64,000 nucleotides of DNA, taken from contig OX579638.1 of the NCBI GenBank assembly GCA_951230915.1, positions 20,974,696 to 21,038,695 on the forward strand. Direction: 5' to 3'. Made by a program: the position numbers and the translations under genes. The notes beneath the pieces were generated by a model. The model was not told the DNA's origin. It searched no databases and saw only the letters and a program-made list of their open reading frames with translations. Within the stretch, counting starts at the first letter, position 1. Each line of letters begins with the position of its first letter. This stretch comes from Antitrichia curtipendula. Taxonomy: Eukaryota > Streptophyta > Bryopsida > Hypnales > Leucodontaceae. Below, in pieces: positions 47,807 to 60,244 of the stretch.

Positions 47807-48079
47807 TAATAGAATTTGGTCATGCGCAAATATTTTTTATATTGAAAAGCAATACAGTTGATACTTAAACGATACCGCTATGATGATACCAAGTACCAAC
47901 CTCCAAATACATTTTAATACAATATATTTACATCAAAATATTTTAGTACGTAAAATCGTAAATGCTATTTGCCGAGATGCCGATATGTTTGTACTATGAT
48001 TGCCACTCCATAATCCAATAACAAAAGATTCCAAGGCCCACTCGATTGTGAGACAACGACTAAAATAGCTCTACCTACT

Positions 48080-48797
48080 TTACTCAGAATCTGAATAGAT
48101 GTCATCTCTACGTTTTGGTGGTGTGGAACCGGATCCATAAGTGCCAAGATATGGTCCTCCGCCCCAAGTGCATCCATAGTCACTTGGCGTAGCTCCTTGA
48201 TTGGGATTTCCATAGTAAGGACCTCCAAAAGTTGGAGGAGGAACTACATCACGGTGCTGAGACCTTCCTTGCCTTGGTTCGACATGACGAGAGCCTGTGT
48301 GACGCTCATATAAACCACCCGTAGTAGATCCGGACAAGTATTGGGAGCCTCCTTGGCTAGATCCAAAATCATGTGTGGTTCCATGGCTTCTTTCTGGGTT
48401 GTAATAAGTACCTCGGGGGTCGTTAGCGTAGTGTAAGACCCTTTGACCATCTTGTGAACCAGATGCAGTACGATCATGTTGGTAGGACCTGTCATGCCCG
48501 TGTTGTTGACCCCGATCCTCCATGCTCCTACGCATAGCTTCTTGCATTTGTTGATTGAACTCGATGTCTTCCCGAGCTTCTTGACGCTCATGTCCCACTG
48601 TAAATGTTACGGGTGCTGGATTGTCTTCTACATCATCGTCATCCGACCATTCATCCTCAGCATCCGGCAATACAACCGGCGGAAATCCAAACTGCCCTCG
48701 ATTGGACCACATTCGCATACAATCGCTTGGTTGAGTCCAACTCATATAAATAACAGCGTCAGTGCGCTTCATATTGTTAACATTTTTCCCGTAAATT
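48080..48797 (-). CDS. C-terminal part of an unknown ORF, possibly an hAT transposase tail
   Basis: An open frame enters from the N gap and runs to TTACTCAGAATC near 48080. The first residues (KNVNNMKRTDAVIYMSW) faintly resemble the end of the hAT dimerisation region. An acidic stretch follows (AEDEWSDDDDVEDN), then a long Gly/Ser/Tyr/His-rich low-complexity tail. No stop occurs over about 715 bp, which supports real coding. The N-terminal part is missing in the gap, and I would not join it to the sequence on the far side. Confidence 0.5.
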
Positions 48798-48997
48798 NNN
48801 NNNNNNNNNNNNNNNNNNNNNNNNNNNNNNNNNNNNNNNNNNNNNNNNNNNNNNNNNNNNNNNNNNNNNNNNNNNNNNNNNNNNNNNNNNNNNNNNNNNN
48901 NNNNNNNNNNNNNNNNNNNNNNNNNNNNNNNNNNNNNNNNNNNNNNNNNNNNNNNNNNNNNNNNNNNNNNNNNNNNNNNNNNNNNNNNNNNNNNNNN
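48798..48997. other. assembly gap, exactly 200 N
   Basis: Exactly 200 N, a conventional scaffold-gap size, so the true distance is unknown. The ORF spanning it on paper (48080-49228) is artificial. Confidence 0.99.
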
Positions 48998-50253
48998 CAA
49001 TTGTGGTTGGAATTCAGGTTCGATCTTTCTTTCTGTCACGGTTTGTACTGAATTTTGTATCAGTGCACAAAGTCTTGTACTCTTGTTGAACCTTAACATG
49101 TCCCATTCCACTGTTTCAACCTTCAATATCACAAGCATTGTGCTGCCAGCAAGCTTCACTGTTGTGCTTCTAATGATATTGAGGGTAAGTGGAAGTTCAT
49201 TCCTTTTCCCAATACCTCTGATGATCAATTTTGTGAAGTAATATTTTCACCCTTTCACCCTATGAATGTTTATGCCGCTTTTGTTTGCTTCCCCAATCAG
49301 TCCCTGAGATCCATTAAAGAAGAAAAAGTACTAGGAGATGACCTTCGAGAACTATTCAATCAATCTGAGGTTAGACTATTCATTACTGTAGGGGTTTGTG
49401 CTTCTAGGCGATAATTTCTTTTAAAAATTAACCCTCACTTCAAACTGTTAGCCTGCTATGAATCAATTAGATCTTTTCAGGTCTCTTGGCAAAATTATCG
49501 TATGCTCATGACTTCAAAAACGTTTATGAGAATCTTTCAGTGAACAAATTAACTTAGTGCAATTTTGTATGCAGTGATTGCTTTGACACATCTATATTTG
49601 GCAGGATCTAATACTGAGTCTCGTTGAAAAGGTCAAATTGGTGGTTGAATTAATGAATTTGAAGCTGAGGTAGACATGATGAACATCCATACTCATGATT
49701 TAGCAAAACTGAACAGTCGTTGGTAAGTTCACAACTGCTAATTAGTGACAAAAATGCATCTATAGTTTCGTTTTGTGATTCAGAGTGGAGATGCTTTGGA
49801 GGATTGACGTGATGCGAGCAATAAAACCATTTTCCAGGAGGAAATTGTTTGAAGCCTCGATTAGTTTCGCTATTCCCTTTTTGAGGTTGTTTACACAACG
49901 TATCGGTACGCAGAGAATTCCATCAGTGTAAGTAATTTGCCTAAAATTTCTCTCTTTGAATTAGTCCTTAGCTTGATTTACGAGGTAGTATAGGTTTCTA
50001 ATAATGATGCTTGACATTTATTTTAGAGAAGAATCCCCAAACCTCTAGTTTCAGTAAAATTCATAGTGGCTAGATCAACAATTTTGATGTAAAATGTGGG
50101 TTGTTCAGATTTTTCAATTGATGTGAGGTTTTGGATGATTATTTTTGTTGATTGTGAAAGTATTGTTGTACTTTAGATTGATATGGCTTCAACTCATAGC
50201 TGATGGGCATGCTGCGGTCAGGTTTTTTTTCTAGGTTTCGGAAGAATCCTTAA
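48998..50253 (+). CDS. 3' exons of an unrecognised spliced gene
   Basis: Five phase-consistent exons can be read: (gap) to 49184, 49301-49369, 49605-49669, 49784-49927 and 50235-50253, ending in TAA. Splice sites are good (AGG|GTAAGT; CTTCCCCAATCAG|T; CCATCAGT|GTAAGT). The first exon is hydrophobic, with a possible membrane segment (TSIVLPASFTVVLLMIL). The later exons are charged, with SIKEEKVLGDDLRELFNQSE and VEMLWRIDVMRAIKPFSRR. I do not recognise the family. The start lies in or beyond the N gap. Confidence 0.5.
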
Positions 50254-51319
50254 TTGTCAATGCAGCCAACGAGTAAATTTGTTGGGGTCGATGGTTCCAT
50301 CATCGTTGGGAGCAGAAGCCTGGATTGATTTATGGTATGTATACTAGAGTGCTTGATGATGATGTAGACCTAAATTCGGAAGGATTTGATATCGTTGCAT
50401 GTTTAGAGAACAATGAGTGTTTTTGTATAGGAGGTTTTGTAAGTGTTAACAAGAAAACTATGAATGTGCTGTTCAAGAACAATGGATTAAATGGGTGTTT
50501 GTGATGACTAAAGTCTATTCAATTGCTTAGATGTAGAATTTCTTTAGATGAAGATGTATACTTTAAAACAAATTCATAGACATTGTGTTCTTGAACATAA
50601 TGGAACATCACGTAAAACATTTCTAAAATGAAATGGGACTCAATGTAGTCACCCATTTCAGACAAATGGACATCAGAAGTAAAGGTCCCTTACACTTCCA
50701 TGAAACTAGCTTTCTCAAATTGTCTAATACTTGTGGTTCAAGAATAATTTGACAATTTTTTATGCAAAAAATAGCAAAATTGGTAGAGGCCTGTCAAAAT
50801 AATGTCAAAAAAACAATCCAAAATGATATAGTAGTTGATATGTCTATGTCTGTCTTATCATTTTTAACACAATATACCTTTTAGTGTGCAGTTCTAGCAA
50901 ACAGAGCTCCCCCACTGCATTGTTCTTGCTGCCACCATCTTCAAGGCCGACTCTTGAAACACCATGGCAACCAGGTTCGTTCGTTTTTTGCCATTTCCTT
51001 TGCTTCCCTATTACTGCCCTTACTGTCGCCCTTCTTACACTTGTGAGGACCATTGATTTTCAACTTCGCCATAAAATCTGGGTGTTGTATTGTGAATTTC
51101 AGGTAATACTGGTGGTTGTGGATACAAAGAAGCTTGGTTGAACACACTGGAGAACTGGAACATGTTGTTGCTATAGAACGAATTGGTATTTGTATTTTGT
51201 AGGTGATGGATGAAAGGAACAGTACCACGTAGTGGCCAAACCTCTTCTAATGTAGGTTAGAGGGAACCGTCATTCCCTGCCCTCTTAGATCGCCGTCTCT
51301 GTATTGCCAATTTTTGGTT
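50254..51319. other. intergenic sequence
   Basis: No gene supported. The open frame 50884-51141 is hydrophobic with no splice or motif support. Confidence 0.35.
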
Positions 51320-51857
51320 TCACTTGCAAACATCAAGGAGGAAGTCGCAGTATGGAGCTACATCTGCCCTGACAGGTGCGTTCGTTTTGATTGGTGCATG
51401 CAATTTATCACCTAAGGCCTGCACGCTCTTAAGACTCCATAGTTTTTTGTGATTTCTTCTTGACAGTGTGAGATCAGCCTTGGCTTGCTTAGCTTTCAAT
51501 TTGATTATCTTCTCTTGAGCGTTGGCTTCCTTCAGAGCTGTCCTTTCTAATTGCTTTCGTTGTTTGTCTTTCGCAGCTACTTCTTTTCTGATTGCCACAT
51601 CTTCCAACTCCTGCACATGTTCTGCTTCAGTTAGGAGAATTGACTTGTGGTAATCAACTCTTGGTTCCATTCTTGTCTTCGAAATTCGTGATAACTGGAT
51701 AGTCAGAAGGACTAGCAAATCTTGAAAAGCTTGGTCTGTTCTATTTGTTGTATCTTCTTCATCTGCACTTGAGGACTGACCATTGTACTCTTCAGAATCG
51801 GTTTGTACATTGTCAACATCGATTTCGACGTAATACTGTTGACAGTTTGGCAGATGG
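51320..51857 (-). pseudogene. 3' end of a coding gene cut by the CACTA element
   Basis: The minus-strand frame is open from the element boundary (51857) to TGA at 51320, about 178 codons. It starts HLPNCQQYYVEIDVDN, then an acidic Ser/Gln stretch, EPRVDYHKSILLT, and a long Glu/Lys coiled coil ending DVAPYCDFLLDVCK. The DYHKSILLT motif followed by a charged helix recalls the tails of plant pogo/CENP-B-type transposases, but this is a weak match from memory. The CACTA terminus begins at 51858, so the upstream part of the gene must lie beyond the other end of the element, outside the window. Confidence 0.55.
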
Positions 51858-51889
51858 CACTAGAAGGAAAAGGGGGGTTTCGTAACCCG

Positions 51890-52680
51890 CTGTGATGCAA
51901 CTACGGGCCTATGCAACTGAATTTCAACTAACATGCAACTAATATGCAACTGCGTCCCTCTGTATTTGCACCTAGTTGCAGTATTAGTCGCGAAGTAGTT
52001 GCATAACGAACAGTGGGGTTACGAAGAAGTAACAGAAGGTATTCTACATCCGCTAGTTCTCTACGTGGACAACTACTTTTTGCATGGACTCCACGCTGTC
52101 AAACAGCAATCGCGCCAATTACACCTGAACTAACAAACGACTCCACTGCAACTAACAAATGACTGAAATGCAACTAACAAACGACTGGACTGCAACTAAC
52201 AAACAACTGCACTGCAACTAACAAACAACTGCACTGCAACTAACAAACGACTGCACTGCAACTAACAAATGACTGAACTGCAACTAACAAACGACTGGAC
52301 TGCAACTAACAAACGACTGCACTGCAACTAACAAACGACTGCACTGCAACTAACAAACGATTGCACTACAACTAACAAACTTCTGGGCTGCAACTAACAA
52401 ACGACTGCACTACAACTAACAAACTTCTGGGCTGCAATAGACTACAACTACAAAGCGACTGGGATGCAACTAGAAAACAACTGTATTGCAATTGCCATGT
52501 CAACTAGAATGCAATTAGAAGTTCACTGAAATGCAACTAGGAAACAACAAGAATGCAACTGCAGAATGACTAGACTTCAATTACAAAATCACTGAAATGC
52601 AACTAGGAAACAACAAGAATGCAACTGTAGAATGACTAGAATTCAACTACAAAATCACTAAAATTTGACTCCAAGACAAA
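51890..52680 (+). repeat. GCAACT array 1 (subterminal)
   Basis: From about 52130 to 52440 a 22-bp unit containing CTGCAACTAACAAACGA repeats about 14 times with few changes. Looser GCAACT copies flank it on both sides. This is the expected place of transposase-binding subterminal repeats in a CACTA element. Motif orientation: GCAACT on the plus strand. Confidence 0.85.
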
Positions 52681-53045
52681 CGTAGTAGTCTGAGTTCAGT
52701 CGAAATGCTGTGGAACTTGCTGTTTATAAATTGTAGTCACAACCTCGTTTTGCCATATAGTTGTGACCAAATGTTCACCATAAGTTCATTGTGGGATGCA
52801 ACCTAACATGTGCATGCATGAAGATCATCCACAACTAGTTACTGCATACACTTGAATAGACCAAAGAAGTATGGCTTTATAATATTAGAAGTTCTACAAT
52901 CTGTAATGGTCTGTTTCATTTCTAGTTGCCTAAACCCATTAATGGAGAGTATGCACATATGCATGCAGTTGTGCACTAACTGTATTTGAATTGAAAAACA
53001 CTGCAAAGCTAGTTTCAAAGTAGGAAACATTTTCTACTAATAATT

Positions 53046-56000
53046 TCAATATCCAGCTGATGCTAAGAGATTGTCCTCCTCAGATAACTCTATGGCTCCG
53101 ACTAAAGACGAGATAGCAGGTAGAGGAGGCACATCCTTTGGAGTAGCTAAACCAGAAGCTTGTACAGTGGTGTTGACGAACACATCTGATGTGTCCACAA
53201 ATTCTCGTCGAGCACGGGCTTCTTTATGTAGTACTACTTTCCAACCCTCTTTCTTTACATCATCAGCAAAAAAAACTTGGGTTGCCTGGCTTGAAAATAT
53301 AAAAGGATCCAGCATCCTGCTCATTTTGTGGCGGAAGTTTACTACAAGAAATCCAGCCTCATCTCTAATGTATATCGGATTTCCTCGATTGTCTGTTTTC
53401 TTCACCCATTCACACCGCATTAATATCACAGGGTTGCTGACAGGCCCATAATCTAGTTTCAATATATCTTTCACCACTCCAACATAGGAGTCACTAGAAA
53501 CATCTCTAAGATCAGAGGCTGGAATTTGGAACACAGATGCAACACCACAATCATATGTCTGCAATTGGTTGGAGGCGTTGTCTTCCACTCTGAAATGGTT
53601 TCCAAAAGCTTTCATACGAGAATATCGAAGTGCCTTCTGTGATGGTTTCCTGGCTAATAACATCCTATCTCTGTCCTCAGGAGTCTGTGCACCGCTGTCA
53701 TTGTTGCAAACAGCCGTTTGTATCCACACCTCAAGGGGTGCTGTGTGTGGATCTATCTGACATTCTTCCTTCCACTTCTTGCACGCGTATGAAAGAAGTT
53801 AAAGCCAACACTATCAAAATTTGACATGTAGGAACTACTACAACTCTTCAAGCATTTTGTTCAAGTTACCTTTGATTACCTCAGACATTTTGGTCGGCTG
53901 TGATAAATTATGACTACCTCAGATATTGTGTAGTTACAATAGTTGCACAAAAGAGTCGCAGTGTCCTTGTTGCGGTTTTAGTTGCACAGTACTCGCTTTC
54001 TAGTTCCACTGTAGTTGCATTATAGTTGCATTGTAGTTGCATGTTAGTTGTATTCTAGTTGCAATGTAATTGCGTTCTAGTTGCATTGTAGTTGCATGTT
54101 AGTTGCATTCTACTTGCCTCTGTGCTATTGAAAGCAGTTGCGGCAAACACTTACATAACTTTGTTCCACTAATTGGGTTGTATAAGATGATGATACTACT
54201 GCAACTTACTTGATGAGTGGCTCCAAAACGGCAACGTTGTTCAACACATAATTGTGCGCTGTATCCCGTAGCGTAGTAGGCATCACGAACTGCCGACCTG
54301 CACCTTCTAGAACTTCTTCAGCATCGCCAAACTCTTCTTCTGCATCCCACACGCGTCTCTTGACCAAATCAAATCTTTGCAAATACTCTGTCACAAAGTC
54401 CAGACCTTCTTCCTTCACGTATCCTTCTGCCATGCAAGCCTCTGGTCTAGCCATGCTCCGAACATAATTCTTCAATGTTTTCATATACCTTTCAACTGGG
54501 TACATCCACCTTGTACTGACAGGCCCACACAAGTCAAGTTCTTGAACCAAGTGATATGGAAGGTGTGTCATCATGTCAAAAAAAGACGGTGGGAATTCCA
54601 TCTCTAATAGTGCCATAGTCTCAGCCACATCTAATTGAAGGGCCTCAAAATCTGCTGGATTATAAGCTTTTGTGCATATTCTCCTAAACACCTTGCACAT
54701 CCGCATGATGGCCATACGTGGCCCAGGTTTCAATAAACCCCTCATAGCCAATGGCATCAATTGTTGCATTAACACGTGATAGTCATGCGATTTGAGGCTT
54801 CCAAATTTTTTAGCCTTCATATGCTTACCAAATGCCGAGGAGTATCCTGAAGGAAGCTTCACAGATGCAATAATGTCTGCAAACTGCTCATACTCTTTCT
54901 CTGATAGCACATACCCTGCACTTGGTTTCAACATCTTATCAGCTCTGCGAGGGTTTGGTGTCAACCACAAATGCCTTCGTATACCTCTTCTTTGAAGATC
55001 TCGTCGCACCTTCACAGTATCCTTTTTCCCGCTTATTGTTTTTAAGAAATTCTTTGCAAGATTCATCTCGCAATGCATGACATCCAACGTGTAGCGGATA
55101 AGAAGCCTCTGGACACATGAATAGTACTCTGCAGTTAGTTTTGGATTGACAGAAGACAAAGACAAACAATATGTAGACATATCTGCATCCCAGATGTTTT
55201 TCTAATCACTTTAAATCTTCCCAAAAAAGTGCTTTGCTACTTTGGTAGGATATCACATTTATTGAAAGCTGATTGTAGATGCTTCAATGGCGACTACAGA
55301 CGCTCATGACAAACACTGTGCTACCACTGCTCAAAACCAATGCAGCACAATTTCTATGCGAATATTGCACGGCTGCTATGCGACTACAACACAACTAATA
55401 TGTGACTATGACACAACTAATATGTGACTATGACACAACTAATATGTGACTATGACACAACTAATATGTGACTATGACACAACTAATATGTGACTATGAC
55501 ACAACTAATATGTGACTACGGCACAACTGATATGCAACTACGGTACAACTGATATGCAACTACGGCACAACTGATATGCAACTACCGCACAACTGATATG
55601 CAACTACCGCACAACTGATATGCAACTACCGCACAACTTATATGCGACTATGACACAACTAATATGCAACTGCATTACAACTAATATGCAACTACAGAAC
55701 ACTTGACATCCCACTATTCTACTAAACACTTTCACTTCGAGAACTTAGGTTGCGAGTAACCCACGGTTGCCTTTTAGTCCTTTTACTTGAAAGACTTGAG
55801 GATCTCACCTTCCAATAAGGCAATTTGAAAAGAATGCTAGTCCGCTTTACTCCATGCAATTTGGACGGATCCCCTGGAGCACCTTCTCTGTTCCCTGCTG
55901 CCTTCCATGACTTATACTGCTCCGCATATTCCAGTTGTTCCTCCACAGATACAACTTTGGGTTTTCCTCGTGTTTCCAATCGCCCATCAAAGTGATCTTT

Positions 56001-57644
56001 CATATGCTCCGAGCGATAAGGATGATCAGCAGGTAACCATCTACGAGTCCCTTGATAAATTTCTTTACATAGCTCCGTTGAATGCTCTGCTCCTAAGTCA
56101 ACACCACACCATGCACACCCTGCATATCCTTGGTGTGCAAATCCTCCTACAGTGCCGTATCCAGGATAGTCATGTATTGTCCACATAAAAACTGCTCTAA
56201 GGTTGAAAGAACGAGCACCAACTTCTTGTACAACATCATATGCTGGCACTCCTTTCCACAATTCCAACAATTCATCCACCAAGGGTTCTAGATACACATC
56301 AAATACTTCCGCTGTTACAGATTGCTTTCCAGGAATCAACAAAGCTAACATCATGAAGAATTTTTTGGTGCACAACCAAGGGGGCAAATTATAATTTAGC
56401 AAGGTTACTGGCCAAGTAGACCAATTTGACTTGGTCTGCTTGAATGGATTCACTCCATCTGCGGCCAGAGCAAAATGGACATTTCGAGAGTCTTCATCAA
56501 AGCTTGGATCCACATTGTCGTGAAAGTGGCGCCATGCTTTTGAATCGCATGGATGTCGCACTAAATTGTCTCCCCCTGGACGATTACTTCCATTCTCTGA
56601 ATGCCACAGTAACAATTTCGAGAGTTCTGGGCTACGAAACATGCGCTGCAATCTTGGGATGATAGGGAAGTGCCTCAACACTTTTACTGGGAACTTCTTC
56701 CTAATCTCATCCCTGTATCTTGGACCATTACACTTTGGACAACGTGTAAGCTCTCTAAAATCGCCTCTGAAGAGTACACATCCTTTCTCACATGCATGGA
56801 TGCTATTATAATCCAATCCTAATTTCCATGTTAGTCTTTGAGCTGCGTAGTAATTCTTAGGCAACGTATTGCCTTGTGGCAGGATGTGTCCTTCCAAAAG
56901 AGTAAACAATTCATCAGCAAAGTTGTTACTCACCCCATGGACAGTACACACATTCATGATAAGAATGGTGGCTGCCAATTTAGTACATTGAGCACCTTCA
57001 TATAGTGGATGCAAAGCCTCTTCCAAGATGTGAGCATCAAAATTGATTTGACCTTGAAGCTCTGGCTGCTCATTGGTATCACCTATGGGTTCTTCCTGTG
57101 GCAACGCATTTTCGACCTCCGCTTCAGCTCCTTCATTTTCAGCAAAATTTGTCGTACCCCCACTTGCTCTACAAATGCATTCGTTGTTTACGCGGTCTGC
57201 TACTGTAAAGGCCTCCACTACTGTGTCATGTAGTCGTTCTTCCATAGCCTCTGTGTCATGTACCTGTTCTTCCATGGTCTCTGAGTCTCTGAAGTCTTGG
57301 AACACATTGGAGAGCATGTTTCTAGTGTCCACTTCATTATCAATTTGTACTTCTTGACTTCCTGTTGAATTCCAGAAATCAGCCTCCCATTCTTCATCTG
57401 ATGTCTCCCTACTCCCAAGTCCTCGCCACACCCTAAAATTTGAATTCCTCCCATATCGAAGTAGATGCTGCCCCACTTTGGAAACATTGAACTTCTTGGC
57501 GCCCTTACATTTACAACACGGGCAATTCAATCTTTGCAAATTTAACAACGTAGCTCGGCGATACTCTCTCACCCAGAGTCTATCATCACGTAATTTCTGT
57601 CGCCGCTCCTGTCCGACTAGTACGTGGTCATTTCCTGTATCCAT
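53046..57644 (-). CDS. CACTA transposase, TNP2 type (multi-exon)
   Basis: Exon 1 is 57644-55809 (ATG; ends LPYWK, donor AAG|GTGAGA) and exon 2 is 55108-54210 (starts RLLIRYTLDVMHCE; donor CAA|GTAAGT). A later C-terminal exon runs from about 53790 to 53046. Exon 1 has a transposase-associated zinc motif (CPCCKCKGAKKFNVSKVGQH), then a CPKCNGPRYRDE knuckle and the TNP2 core (ADGVNPF, WSTWPVTLLNYNLPPWLC, DYPGYGTVGG, CAWCGVDLG). Exon 2 has the DUF4218 region (HDYHVLMQQLMPLAMRGLL; ELDLCGPVSTRWMYPVERYMK). The last exon is a DUF4216-like block (GVASVFQIPASDL; VILMRCEWVKK). It cuts the element ends in the nucleus. The junction between exon 2 and the last exon does not match in phase, so a small exon is probably missing from this model. 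Confidence 0.85.
53985..54115 (-). repeat. GCAACT array 2 (intron of the transposase gene)
   Basis: TAGTTGCATTGTAGTTGCATG units at 11-bp multiples. The motif is in reverse orientation (AGTTGC on the plus strand) compared with array 1. It lies between the second and last recognised transposase exons. Confidence 0.8.
55375..55705 (+). repeat. GCAACT array 3 (first intron of the transposase gene)
   Basis: About seven 22-bp CACAACTAATATGTGACTAT units followed by about seven GCAACTAC.GCACAACTGATAT units. It fills much of the intron between 55808 and 55109. The GCAACT version reads on the plus strand. Confidence 0.85.
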
Positions 57645-58500
57645 CCCCCTTGATAGACCTCCAATCTTGCGCAGTGACTACAGTTGCTTCAAGAATGCAG
57701 AAGTACCCTAGAGATGGAGTACTAAACTAACATAAGAAGACCCCCAAGTAAGGTAGCCTTCTATTAGAAACCCTAAACCTTCTCAAATAGCCTTGAATCT
57801 TTAGAAGAACACAGAAAATCATGACACAAAATGAGAACAAAGCGCATAATGTTACTTCTTCTGCTGTGAAAGATATGAGTCGCTTTCGGAGGTTGCCTAT
57901 TGCAACGCCTCGAGCGAACTTCTCTCCAAGAGGCAGCCTTGCCTTCTCCGACAGTGCTCTGGAGTCTTCAGGGGTAGAAGCGGCATTTCCATGATGTTTC
58001 ATTCATGCCCGTGGATGAAAGTTGGCTCATCACACCAGTGAAAGATCCGGCGCTTTCTTCCTTCACTAACGTAGATGAAATGAATCAAACCCTGCTTGAG
58101 CCCGTCTAAATTCAGTTAGCAAGGAACGAGCTCTCTCAAGTGCCTGCCTGCCAAGGTCAGATTCCCTTTTCTTGTTTCTCCGCTGCTGGAGCGATCATCC
58201 GCTTCGGAATTTGGATGCTTGTGTTTCCTTGGAATTTGTCAGTTTTTTGTTAATTTCTTGTCAACTTCTGGAATTTCTTTGAGAATTTGGCCGCTCCTAC
58301 GACGAAGAATATAGATCAGCCCACTGGTGGTGCAAATGGTTTAAACTGAACCCTAATCTCTCGTTGTCGTGAATTCTCGTTCGATTCGAGGCTGTCCTTT
58401 GCTGGGATTCTCAGATAAGCAGGGGTTCGTGGTTTTGGTGCAGGACAGACACCATTTTGAGGGGCGCAGAGGATTCCTAGGTCCGTGGATTTTAGAACTT
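57645..58500. promoter_or_regulatory. upstream region of the CACTA transposase gene
   Basis: Non-coding as far as I can see, and should include the minus-strand promoter for the gene starting at 57644. Short open frames at 57727-58002 and 58316-58619 have no motifs. No clear TATA box was found. Confidence 0.35.
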
Positions 58501-58502
58501 CC

Positions 58503-59632
58503 AGTTCTGCTATTGTCACTCAAGGCCTCACCTAAACCCTGGATTCTTAAAACACCGTTGTTTTCGTGCGAATTGTACCGCAGCTGTACTGCCCGAGTGT
58601 TCTTGGAGAAGATCATCAAAACCCTGAAACACCATTGCAGGGTGCAGCTGCAATACTCAACCTCGACTGTAGAAATCGGGGCTTACGGTTGGTTGGTTGG
58701 TTGGGTCTCGCCATGTCGTCTCCCTCCCAGATTTACCTGTCCGCGCGCTGAGTCTCCACTGCCAGGTAAGCCGAACTTCCTCATTTCAATTCCTCACTGC
58801 AGCATGATATCTTTTCTGTACATTGAAGTTAAATTTGGAAGCTCTTTGGATATGTTGGAAGTTGTGGGCGTTGTGGGTTTAGGATTTCTGCTGGAGTTGG
58901 AGGTTTACTCGATTGGAGGGGGAAGCTCAGATATTGGGGTTTAGGGTGTGCGATGTTGTGGTTCAGGTTTAGGGTTTTTTTTCAATTGCAATATCTGTTG
59001 CAGCTTTCTTGCTGCCTTTAGAAGAGTGTGTACGGGATTAGCAAATCTTAGAGATTCATACTTTTAGTTCTGATGTTGTCACTCAAGGCCTCACCTAAAC
59101 CCTGGATTCTTAAAACATCGTTGTTTTCGTGCGAATTGTACCGCAGCTGTACTGCCCGAGTGCTCCTGGAGAAGATCATCAAAACCCTGAAATACCATTG
59201 CAGGGTGCAGCTGCAATACTCAACCTCGACTGTAGAAATCGGGGCTTACGGTTGGTTGGTTGGGTCTCGCCATGTCGTCTCCCTCCCAGATTTACCTGTC
59301 CGCGCGCTGAGTCTCCACTGCCAGGTAAGCCGAACTTCCACATTTCAATTCCTCACTGCAGCATGATATCTTTTCTGTACATTGAAGTTAAATTTGGAAG
59401 CTCTTTGGATATGTTGGAAGTTGTGGGCGTTGTGGGTTTAGGATTTCTGCTGGAGTTGGAGGTTTACTCGATTGGAGGGGGAAGCTCAAATATTGGGGTT
59501 TAGGGTGTGCGATGTTGTGGTTCAGGTTTAGGGTTTTTCTTCAGTTGCAATATCTGTTGCAGCTTTCTTGCTGCCTTTAGAAGAGTGTGTACGGGATTAG
59601 AGAATATTAGAGATTGATACTTTCACATTTGA
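58503..59632. repeat. tandem duplication, about 563 bp unit, inside the CACTA element
   Basis: TCACTCAAGGCCTCACCTAA begins at 58516 and again at 59079, 563 bp apart. The units stay nearly identical to GAAGAGTGTGTACGGGATTAG (59019 and 59581), differing by a few substitutions and a 4-bp GGTT deletion. Each carries GGTTTAGGG telo-box-like motifs. A third, more diverged copy lies at 61545-61860. Open frames within the units are not conserved as proteins. Confidence 0.92.
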
Positions 59633-60244
59633 GGGTTTAGGGGACTGTGTTCCAGTCCAGTTTTCAGAATCTGAAGTCATTTGAAGTTGTTGAATAACCT
59701 AAGGTCAAGCGCTGCAGTTGTTCTTTCCTTTGTGCTTGGTGGCTTGAGAGTTCCGGGTTGAGCAGTGTGACGAATCGAGTAGACATAGATGCAAGGGAGC
59801 AGAAGGCCATTATTTTTTTGACTGAAGCTAAATATTAAGGCTCCATACGTCGGCGGTGGTTGATGCAGGGAACTAATGAGTGTTTTTTTCTCTCAGAACC
59901 GTGAGGGCTGGGCAATTTGGAGGGGTTTCCGAAAAACAAGAGGAGATCATTTTCAGTTAACGGGGAGCGGAAGATCTCAAGACAGGGATACATATGTGGA
60001 ACTTTTGTGTGGACTGAATTGAACTTCTTCTCTCTAAAATTGGAAGCGGCAGACCTTGGAATTATTGGTGCTGAAGGCCGGGAAGGAGGTATGAAATCAG
60101 ACAAGCAATTGGACAGACTTGAGGATATTACCAGTCATACATGATTCTTTGTCTCTGCTGAAGTTGAGTTTCATTGTGTTCATTGGACGTTGCTGATGTT
60201 GAGGTTGGGGTTGGTGAGCCAAACTGGAATTTCTCTTCCTGCCT

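Noticed and set aside
48080..49228. 382-aa minus ORF spanning the N gap
   Set aside because: The gap supplies the continuity; the two sides show different character and the right side has a better plus-strand exon reading.
52110..52440. Regularly spaced repeats that resemble a CRISPR array
   Set aside because: Units are contiguous tandem copies without unique spacers, in a plant transposon.
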